DNA of 64,000 nucleotides from Neoceratodus forsteri (taxonomy: Eukaryota > Chordata > Ceratodontiformes > Ceratodontidae): positions 1,078,507,001 to 1,078,571,000 of the forward strand of contig CM057453.1 in NCBI GenBank assembly GCA_016271365.2, in the 5' to 3' direction. The translations under genes and the position numbers were made by a program. This document shows positions 55,912 to 64,000 of this stretch, piece by piece (the stretch's first letter is position 1; each line of letters opens with the position of its first letter). A model generated the notes under the pieces. It made no database searches. It was not told where the DNA came from and saw nothing but the letters and a program-made list of their open reading frames with translations.

Positions 55912-57100
55912 CTATAGTGGAGGGTCATGGCTTGACCCTTCCCTTGCAGGATCTGCCCCAAGGAGAAACTCCAGAGAGACTTGGGTAATTTGCTGCCCAA
56001 AACCCCCCGCCATTATTCTATGCATCTCAGACCAAAAGGATAAAATCTCTGAGCACAAGTGGACCGTATGGATGAATGTACCATCCTCTGCTCTGCATTT
56101 AGGGTACCCTTTCAACTTATCCCCACTGACACTATGCAACTTTACAAAAGACATATGTGCTCTGTACATGTACAGTAATTTATCTGAATTTGACATAATT
56201 TATTACTTCTGGAAAAATTAAGTGTTTAACAGTCTTTCCCCAAATTTCCTGGGACAATGTTATATCCAGATCCTCCTTCCATTTTGAAAGGATTCTGTTC
56301 TGTACTGGTGCCACTCCTCCCAGAAGTGTTCTATAGTAGACCAAAAGTGGTTTAGTACATGACTGGGGCCTGTACAGTTCTTCTTCTAGGTGGGAAGTGT
56401 CAAGACCATTCTTGGGGACTATGCTCATTCCCGCAAATCTCTGTCTCACCTGTATGTAGAAAAACATTTCCTCTGGTTGCAATGACCAACTGCCTGTAAG
56501 GTCTGCAAAGGATAGTAGTCTTTCCCCCCTCATATACAGTAATTGTGCCAGAAGCTTAAGGCCTTTCTTATGCCACCTCAGCATCCCTCTGCTTAGAAAT
56601 GCTGAGTACTTAGGGGTGAACTTAAGGGCAGCTGGTATGCCTGTGTACATTGAAATTTTCTTTGGTACGTTAAGGTGGTTGTGGACTGCTACCCAAATTC
56701 TTACCAGATTGTGGGTAAATGGGTTACTACACCCATGATACTGGGTGAGAGCCATAGATGGAGACAAGAGACTTCTCCTCAAGTTGCTATCAAATTGCTC
56801 TTCTTTAAGGATGAACCAAGTCAGATAACTAGGGGCTTCCACTATGAAGAGAAAAGAAAACTACGTCACTAAGAAAAGAAATACAACCTAATGTTTTGGA
56901 GCCCTCTCCACTTTGACCAGGGGCAGATGGAGGATTTCCCTATGGATGCAGGCATTTTTCCCTTTACAGAGAAACCTGTTCAGGATGGTGTCTATCTTTT
57001 TGAAGATTTTATCCAGCACATGTATGAGCAAAGACTGAAAAAGGTATACACAATTAGGGAGAAGGGACATTTTTTTTTGCAAGGCTACACCTGTAGTTCA
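55912..57100 (-). pseudogene. L1/Tx1-group ORF2, C-terminal part
   Basis: On the minus strand the segment begins VALQKKMSLLPNCVYLFQSL followed by IHVLDKIFKKIDTILNRFLC and KGKNACIHREILHLPL (56888-57082), the post-RT region of L1-type ORF2 (IxxIKMxxLPKxxYLFQxxP...FxWKGKxxRI). The frame 56180-56842 contains NLRRSLLSPSMALTQYHGCS and EEMFFYIQVRQRF. The last frame (55912-56196) has GYPKCRAEDGTFIHTVHLCS and EILSFWSEM, the C-terminal CxxC...H...C segment with its first Cys changed to Tyr. Confidence 0.7.
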
Positions 57101-59630
57101 ATGGGCGGTTCAACAATCCATGCCCCCAACCAGGGCTTAAAAGGCAACTTCTCCTGTTTGGTCCAGGATCAATCTTTTTGTTGCAGCTGAAGGTGCTGCT
57201 CATCCTCTCTCCTCTGCCCGTTTCTCTCACTTCTCTGCTCTTGCTATTTTTTGTAGTGCTTCCGGTCTCTGGCTTGCTGCCTTTCTCAGATCCTCACTTT
57301 CCTCCCCTCTCCGTCTCCTTCTTCATTCTCCCCTTTCTCCCTCATTGCTCCCTTGGTTGCCCCATCCTCCGTTGGCTCCCTTCTCCAATCGGGAGTCCTG
57401 GTTTGCTCCCATCCACTTCCGTTTTCTCTCCCCCCCCTTCCCTGTACCTCGTTTTGCCGTGCTGTTGTTTCTGGTCATGAATTTCCACCTCCAGGCCTCC
57501 TGGCTATCTGCTCCTCCTCCTCCCCACTGCCATGCCAGCAGTTTGGGTGTGATGTCTCCCTCCAAGCCTGGCTTCTTCCTCACTGCTCTCTCTTTCCCTA
57601 CCATGCCTACAGCTGGATCTGCTCCATTTCTGCTTGCACTGGAGCCTGTCTCCATGTCCTTTCTGTCAGTTCACTGCTTGCCCACTCCTTCCCGGCTCCT
57701 GTCCGCAGCTCAGGTTCCCACTATTGTGACCCTTGCATTGTAGCTCTGCTGGATTCCATTTCGGGCCCAATGCCCTTCAGTTTCATTACTGTCTGCTTCA
57801 GTGGGTAGCCTTCTCTCTTTCCAACACCTTTTTCGCCATGTACCTGAGCCTCTGGTTGGCATCCCAGTCTGCTTTTAGCATTGTCCGATTGTGTTGCAAC
57901 CTGGTCTTGCTGGTGCTCTTCGGCTCTGCAGTCTCTCCATACAACTACAGCCTTCTGCTACTGGCAGTCTGGTTCTCAGATTTGTCATCTATCTGTCTCC
58001 AGAATGCTTCAGTTGTCTGTATGTGCTCATTTTCAGGGCCATCCTGGCTCTGCTCTTTGGCTCTATTTTGGGGGTCTTCTGCCCTACCATCATTTGCCTG
58101 CTTCCTACAGCTACCAGCTATGTACATCACTCCCAGCCCTGTCAATCCAGCTCCAGCTGCTGGCATTGCCTCACGTTATTCTCTGTTTCTGTTTAATTGG
58201 CCATTTGTTATCCCGGTGCCTACTTTGTGGCTCTCTGTTTTTTTCATGGTGGGGGACTGCTGAGTCACAGTGGGCACCGTGGCTCCAGGTAGCCAGCCTT
58301 CTGCCATCTCTCCACTCTTACCAATACCTCAGTTTTCCTAACCCTTGCTGTATCTGCCTTCTCCTGCTCCCCGGCCCTCGACTATTATCACCCTCCTTTC
58401 CCTATCAGACTCCATTGGTTTCAAACCTCATCCTTCCTATACCAACTTCACAGTTTCTCCTACCTACCTTTATACCTAGTTTTACTCCTGGTACTTCATA
58501 CCTCAACTGCTGGCTGCGGGCTTTGCCCAGCCATTCTTGTCTCTCCCGCACATGCAATTCAACCCACTTCTAATTCGATTTAGTAATGGACCCAGTTGGC
58601 ATGCACTCCTGTGGATGCTACTTGCAATCTCCTTCTCTGGATCCACATCGGGGTCTGATTTGCTCTGTCCGACCTCTCTGTAGGTCTACTCGTTTACATC
58701 AACTCTCCAAACATACCCCTCATATGGGTCTCATGCTACCTCAACTCAACCTACTCTCCACCTGAAGATGTGCCTTCCATGTCCATTGCTCCATGGCTCA
58801 GGGCTAGCCTGTAGCCAATGATCTCACTGTGCACCCACAAAGTCCACATCTAGAGCATGCAAAGCCCAGGGCGGGGTCCTTCTCCTTGGCCCATAGTGAG
58901 AAGGTCTTCAATCTGGGTGGACCTTCAGTCATGTCTCATTCCAGTGATACCTCTAGATGTAGAATTTATGACTTCAAGCTGTGAGGGGTGGGGCTATCAT
59001 TGGCAGGGCCCCTTTAGCTGCCTGAGTGGTTTCAGGGGCACCCTTTATACTATTCTCCCTCTGATCGCCTCTGGTTCATTTGATCTGTTTTGTAGGCTCA
59101 CATTGGTCAGCTGAGTACCTCAGTGCTGATTTTTCTCCTCCCTTGCTTTTGGGTGCCTAGTTGCAGAAACATCACCCACAAACCTCAAAAGCATTCCTGT
59201 TAGAAGGACAGAATGAGAGACTCCTCAAAACTGGAATCTTTTCTTCTTCCCTCGATCTCAACTCCATAAATTTCAGTAGCTGAGCCGTCACTAACCAAAT
59301 CGTTCTTCAGCCTGGAGGGAAGGTGAACTAGGCCTTGGTTCCCCAGAGGTTTCCTCCTCAAAGAGGGTTTTTCCTCTCCTCTGTGCTGATGGTCATAATA
59401 TTTAGATAAAGATAGTGCTTTCATTGGTTCCGTAGTTAGATTCTGCTGTTGGATGGAGTCGGATGGTGACCCTGGCTGTTCACTCTCTTCTTAGGGAGTA
59501 CTGCCCTCCTGCCTCATGTTAGCTTCCATTCTGCTAAATATTTCTTATTGTCTCCCATTCCGCTCCTGTCCTCCACTCTACATCTATCACTCTCCAGTCC
59601 CATCCTCAATACCTTTCATCATAAGGAGAT
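57101..59630. other. Unidentified ~2.5-kb insert, pyrimidine-biased on the plus strand
   Basis: This block separates two parts of the RT/thumb region of a minus-strand LINE. From about 57180 to 58560 the plus strand is strongly C+T rich, and long overlapping open frames occur on both strands (230 and 176 codons plus; 110 codons minus). None shows a domain I recognise. Long open frames on both strands are expected from such composition. No terminal repeats, poly(A) or target duplication were identified, so borders are approximate. It could be an LTR-element part, a LINE UTR/ORF1 region or non-coding DNA. Confidence 0.4.
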
Positions 59631-60690
59631 CAAGCTGGTGCTCCTTCCATATGTCACAGTATTCTGCTAGATTAGCGAGTATTGGTCTGCAATTTCTGTG
59701 CATCTACTGGGACAGTCTAGTGGGGATCTGAACACCAAACTATTAAATTGTACCCACCACTTGCAGATCCAGGGGATTGCAAATGAGAGCCTCCCTATGC
59801 ATTGCCCCAACCAGCAGAATCTCACTTTTTAGCCAATAAATTTTCTGACCAGAATAGGCTCCATATTCCATTAGGAGGGACTGGACATTTGGAGATCCTC
59901 AGTCATTTTTTGGAAAAATAATGAGAGGTCATCTGTGAAGAGAATAATTTTGTGCTCTCCCCCCATAACCCTCAATGCCCAGGTGATTCTGAATTGCTGC
60001 TGACAGGGGTTCCAAGATCTAGACAAACATTAGGGAGGATAGTGGGCAGCCCCATCTGATCCCCCTGCCCAGGGTAAATGTAGGAGTGAGGGATCCATTT
60101 GACCTAGATCTGCACAGTTTGAGCAGCATGTAGCACCCTGATTGACTCTATGAGCTGATCCCTTAGAGCAATTCCCTTAGGGTAGAAAGCATATACCCCC
60201 ACTCCATGCAGACAAGTCTTCTCTGCATTCAGGGCTAGGACAGTCACCCCATGGAATTTGAAATTGTTAGCCCAGGCATGAATGTTATTTAAGGTTCTTC
60301 AGATATTATGCTTCCCTCGCCTTCCCTGCACTAATCCATCCTGATGTATACATTTGGGTTAGGGAGTTTCCAGTCAGGCTATAATTGAGCATGCAATGAC
60401 TTTATAATCCCAGCATCTTGGAAATGTGGGTGGTTGTTTGTGTTTGTCTGTGTCTGTAGCTAAGTTTTTTGGGATTTACAAGATCTTCTGCTTGGAGTAA
60501 CAATGCCATTCTTGTTCACTACATCTGTGAAGGTCTTCTGGACTAGATTTTCTGCAAAACATCACCACCAGGTATTTGCATTTTCAATTTAAAATCAACT
60601 TTTTGGAAGCTATCCCAAGCAAAACAGAAATCAAGCAACTAGGTCTGACAAACTCCAGTGACTCTGGGTCCTGCTCGAATCCACATTTTT
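59630..60690 (-). pseudogene. L1/Tx1-group ORF2, reverse transcriptase core
   Basis: On the minus strand the order is IHQDGLVQGRRGKHNI-RTLN, FHGVTVLALNAEKTCLHGV (RT motif A, about 60200-60260), IRWGCPLSSLMFV with the xQGCPLS box changed to RWGCPLS, ILEPLSAAIQNHLGIEGYGG, and HKIILFTDDLSL (YxDD box as FTDD, 59925-59939). KIYWLKSEILLVG, FGVQIPTRLSQ and ANLAEYCDIWKEHQLDLL then lead to the insert border near 59630. Several frame changes and stops are present. Confidence 0.75.
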
Positions 60691-60769
60691 GTCTGGCTTG
60701 CTCCCAAGGGATCTATTTGTGGGCTTTTAAACAACCTCTTTAAATAACAAAGGAAGCACAAGGACAAAA

Positions 60770-63700
60770 GGATTTTACATCCTGCCCCAGGCTATCAATG
60801 TAATGGGGTTGGGGAGTGCATGCCTGCAAGGTCTTGCATAGCTAAAGCATCGTGTCAATCCCTGCCTAGCTGTGACCCTGGATGACCTCTGTCATGAGTT
60901 GAACCAATGTTGTACCGACAGTCACACCATGTCCAACAGCTGTCTGTGGGTTGCCCTTGTAACTTTTCTTGTCCTACTTTGCCTTGACAGAATTACACTA
61001 TCCTTATGGAATGAGGATGGTTCAAATAAATCTAGGTCAGAACACTATGATTTTACTTTCTCCAACCTTATTGTTTATAATACAAGGATACTACAAACTA
61101 ATCTTCTTCTCTACCAAAAGGGTTGTCCCTACCATTCTCTCTATATGTTTAGGAAATTACGGAACAAGTCTGCATTATCCCATCCTTTTCTAAACATGGG
61201 GCTGTGGTTCCTTGTCATCATTGCCATTCTGCTATCTGGGGCTATAGAGACAAATCCTGGGCCACTAGATGCTTATTTCTCAGCAGATGACATACATAGT
61301 ATGTCCAAACATGGGCTGTTAATTGCACACTTGAATATAAGAAGTTTGATGTGTCACTTCATGGAACTGGAGTCATGGGTCAAACTGTACAATCCTTATA
61401 TCCTCTGTCTCACTGAGACCTGGCTAAAACCATCGGTTACTGACTCCCTCTGCTCCCTGCCAAATTACTCTGTTATTCAAAGGGATAGGATATCGAACAA
61501 ATGTGGTGGTGGAGTTGCTCTGTGCTACAAAAATAATCTGACTGTCTATCTTCTCGCTATACTGGATGCTCAATCGGTATGTAAATACTTGCATGCTACC
61601 CTTGCGTCGGGAGCCAAGAAACTGCATGTTATCTGTGCGTATATCCCCCCAGCGGGAAGGATTGCTGGTCTAGAGTACCTGTTGGAAAATATCTCTCAGA
61701 ATTTTAATCATAATGAGGTTGTCATCTTAGGGTACCTAAACTTAAACTGGCTTGGGGCAGCTCTCAGTTCTCGTCAGTCTCTGACTCATAGCTACAACCT
61801 GCATCAGATGGTAACAGTGCCAACTAGAAGTCTGTCTTCATCACCACTAGGCACACTATTGGACTGGGTGCTGGTAAACCGGATTGAACACATCTCAGCC
61901 GCTGGTACTCTTGCTGATGCCTTAACTGACCACTCTCCTACTTTCTGCATCCTGTCCTTGGGGGCACCTCCATCTCCTCCACCACGTCTCATCACTTTCA
62001 CAAACTTTGCTCACCTAGACCAAGAGGTGTGTCTGTATGATGTCTCCAGAATTGATTGCTCAGAGATCAATCTATCACACTGTTCTGAGGATGCTCTTAA
62101 CCTCTTCATCACTAAATTCCTTACGGTTCAATGTAAACATGCCCCAAAGATCACCCGGAGAGTGAGGGGTAAACAAACAAGATGGCTAAACAAAGACTTG
62201 CTCAAAAGTTTGTGCCTTAGAGATAAGCTCTGGAAGCGCTACAAAACATCAGGCCAGCAAACAGATTTCAATGCTTACCGTACGCTACGGAATTCATGTA
62301 AAAGACAAGTCAGAGCTGCTTAGAGCAAGTACTGTAAAGACCTACTGATTAACTTGGCCAATGATCCCAGAAAATTCTGGTCACACATCAAATCCTTCCT
62401 AGGATCCTCACAGTCAACTACCCCTGGTGATATGCTGATAAATGATGTGCATTGCAATGACTCACAAACCATAGCTAATTCTTTCAACCTGCATTTCTCT
62501 GATCTCTCCCAATATACCTCTTCCTTCGATCCCACTGCAGTGTCCTCCCACTCCTCATTAGGAACCTGTCTGGATAAGTTGGAAGTGTTGTCCCCTGTGC
62601 CTCCTTATACTCCACCATTCTATTTTAAGGCTGTGTCTAGAAAGGAAGTCCTGAAGCTCCTGAGGTCCATCTCTGATCATACCAGCTCTGGCTCAGACTC
62701 CCTTGAACCCCGCCTCTTGAAACTTGCAGCTCCTCTTATTGCATTACCGCTGGCCAAAATTTATATGTTATCACTTTTGGGTAGAGTGGTCCCTAACCTC
62801 TGGAAAGCTGCTTGGATCACACCTGTACTTGAAAAAGGGGATCCTAAGGTTGTCATGAACTACAGACGAATTGCCATACTCTCAGTACTGAGCAAAATCC
62901 TTGAGAAAATTGTCGAAACTCAGACAACTGACTAGCTACTTAAGCACAGCCTGCTCTCGGATACCCAACATGGCTTCAGGAAAGGACATAGCACAATGAC
63001 TGCACTCCTTAAATTCACCACAGACACTCTTTCAAAAATGGCTACTGGCAATCTGACTGGGGCTGTCTTTATTGACCTCACAAAGGCTTTTGACCTTGTT
63101 GATCACACTTAGCTGCTCTCCTCGCTTTGACACCTGCATTTCTCCTCCTCTGTTGTTGACTGGTATGAAAGCTACATGACAAATAGAACTCAAGTGGTGA
63201 AATTTAATTCCTCTCTATCGAACAGTACCACCATTAACATTAGTGTACCTCAGGACTCCATCCTATGGCCCCTCCTATTCTCTCTTTATATAAATAACAT
63301 TGGAGCTGCTCTAAAATCCTGCTCTGCTATTCTATATGCTGATGATCTTGTCATCTATCCAAGTTCTACTTATATAGACACTATCAACACAACCCTTTCC
63401 TCTGAATTTAACAATATCCAAAACTGGCTATACGACCACAAACTGGCTGTCAACACTAGCAAAACTAAAGGCATGCAGCTTGGATTGACCCTAAAGCTCT
63501 GAGCTTGCACAGCAGCACTGATGGTGCAGGACTTAGAAGGTCAATTATTGGAATGTGTGACCTCTTTCAAATACTTGGGCATCTTGCTAGATCAATCTCT
63601 TGATCTTAATCTTCATGTACAGTCTGTTTGCAGAGCTGTCAACTCCAAACTGGATGTTGCATATAAGACTAGTTATATGCTCATGCCATCGGCTAAAATG

Positions 63701-64000
63701 GCCATTGAGAGGGGGATTCTGCTCCCCACCCTAACCTATGGGGCTCCCTTATTTGAGAATGCTCATAAAACTGACCTACTCAGTTGGGATATTACATATA
63801 ACATCATATGTCACAATGCCTCTTCTGCTCCTCGGCTCAAACACCACTGTCAGCTTTATAATGATCTTGGTTGGCTGTCTCCGTTAGCTAGTAGAAAATA
63901 CTACCTTGGCTCTCTTATTGATTTGATAATTCGAAATCAGACCCCTAGGTGTCTTGCAGCTATGCTTGTTCCTCAGGACACACTCCATGGTCCAAGATCA
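60770..64000 (+). mobile_element. L2-type LINE, 5' complete or nearly so, continues beyond the window
   Basis: This is the best-preserved element in the window: one reading frame can be followed from 60872 to the edge, with five stops and no frameshift. The 3' end, including the family tail, lies outside. It belongs to the same broad clade as the L2 at 27474-30590, but the two differ considerably in sequence. The preceding sequence (60700-60870) is probably its 5' UTR. Confidence 0.85.
60872..64000 (+). pseudogene. L2 ORF2: 2A-like leader, endonuclease and RT, five in-frame stops
   Basis: Residues 26-40 and 109-122 are hydrophobic. LSGAIETNPGP (residues 121-131; 61232-61264) is a 2A-like motif. 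The APE endonuclease follows with LIAHLNIRSL, LCLTETWLK, VIQRDRISNKCGGGVALCYK, VVILGYLNLNWL (the GDFN box changed to GYLN) and LTDHSPTFCIL. After the first stop (TAG, 62321) come DPRKFWSHIKSFLG and the RT: NYRRIAILSVLSKILEKIVE, GAVFIDLTKAFDLVDHT, VPQDSILWPLLFSLYINNI (QDS instead of QGS) and AILYADDLVIYP (YADD intact, 63335-63346). The thumb reads TSFKYLGILLDQSLDLNLHV. Other stops are at 62933, 63110, 63128 and 63500, all in the same frame. Confidence 0.9.

Larger units (their letters stand above)
55195..60690 (-). mobile_element. L1/Tx1-group LINE on the minus strand, split by a 2.5-kb insert
   Basis: The 3' end lies at about 55195, where the minus strand reads ACTTCAATAAACATATT. The C-terminal coding part occupies about 55912-57100 and the RT part about 59630-60690. 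Between them are about 2.5 kb of unrelated sequence. The RT motifs and the C-terminal zinc-knuckle-like region are of the L1/Tx1 group, but the family differs from the 7569-15800 element. ORF1 and the endonuclease are not present before the L2 that starts near 60770, so the element is 5' truncated or cut. Confidence 0.75.

Noticed and set aside
57881..58573. Long plus-strand open frame (230 codons) as a possible host or novel gene
   Set aside because: It overlaps another plus frame and a minus frame in a pyrimidine-biased block where stops are rare by composition; no domain, splice context or family motif supports it.
1..64000. CRISPR array or bacterial operon
   Set aside because: No regularly spaced identical short repeats with unique spacers, no ribosome-binding sites with tightly packed genes; the content is clearly vertebrate-type retroelements.
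1..64000. Host protein-coding exons
   Set aside because: No block with a recognisable host family flanked by AG/GT could be supported by eye; absence here is not proof, since short exons would be missed without a similarity search.

Overview
The window reads as intergenic or intronic DNA of a repeat-rich vertebrate with a large genome. No host exon, tRNA, rRNA or CRISPR array could be supported. Nearly every protein-like stretch belongs to a broken transposable element. The mixture of CR1, L2 and L1/Tx1-group LINEs, a Penelope-like element, a DIRS tyrosine-recombinase element, long tRNA-headed SINEs, a MIR-like SINE and many foldback or hAT/Harbinger-like DNA repeats fits an amphibian (a caecilian seems most likely) or lungfish-like genome. 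That assignment is inference from repeat flavour only.

Layout. Positions 1-7270 hold several small foldback repeats, microsatellites and a minus-strand fragment of an L1-type ORF1. A DIRS gag remnant (about 7420-7568) is split by a full-length 8.2-kb L1/Tx1-group LINE (7569-15800, with a 14-bp target duplication at both ends). The DIRS element resumes at 15815 and ends near 18218, with gag fused directly to the tyrosine recombinase. A minus-strand Penelope-like element (about 18241-22210) has recognisable RT and GIY-YIG endonuclease parts. It is broken by an L2 3' end, a 1.2-kb DNA transposon (20672-21882, ATT duplication) and a foldback repeat.

Positions 22213-26800 hold an L2 3' end and several palindromic repeats. 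Positions 26803-34320 are one minus-strand CR1 carrying two clean nested insertions: an L2 (27474-30590, TACTGCCT duplication) and a long tRNA-headed SINE (31664-32234, 14-bp duplication). A hAT-like MITE and a 61-bp minisatellite split by an L2 3' end follow.

From 38756 to 50860 there are two directly oriented copies of an unidentified repeat built almost wholly of successive imperfect inverted repeats, including a tandem array of ~295-bp units that are themselves foldbacks. Between the copies lie a CR1 with esterase-type ORF1 and RT (41050-44877), a second CR1 3' end, a foldback repeat, a second copy of the long SINE with a 16-bp duplication, and a MIR-like SINE with an L2-type tail. Positions 50955-54125 hold two minus-strand CR1 3' parts, one split by an L2 3' end with a 9-bp duplication. 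Positions 55195-60690 are a minus-strand L1/Tx1-group LINE split by about 2.5 kb of unidentified, strongly pyrimidine-biased DNA. The window ends in a plus-strand L2 (60770 to edge) whose frame runs over 3.1 kb with five stops and no frameshift, and which carries a 2A-like NPGP motif.

The genes do not form a pathway. What the window records is an order of insertions, readable because several target duplications survive and removing the insert rejoins the host element in frame. No autonomous intact element was found. The best candidate for something undescribed is the multi-dyad repeat family at 38.8-41.0 and 49.0-50.9 kb.
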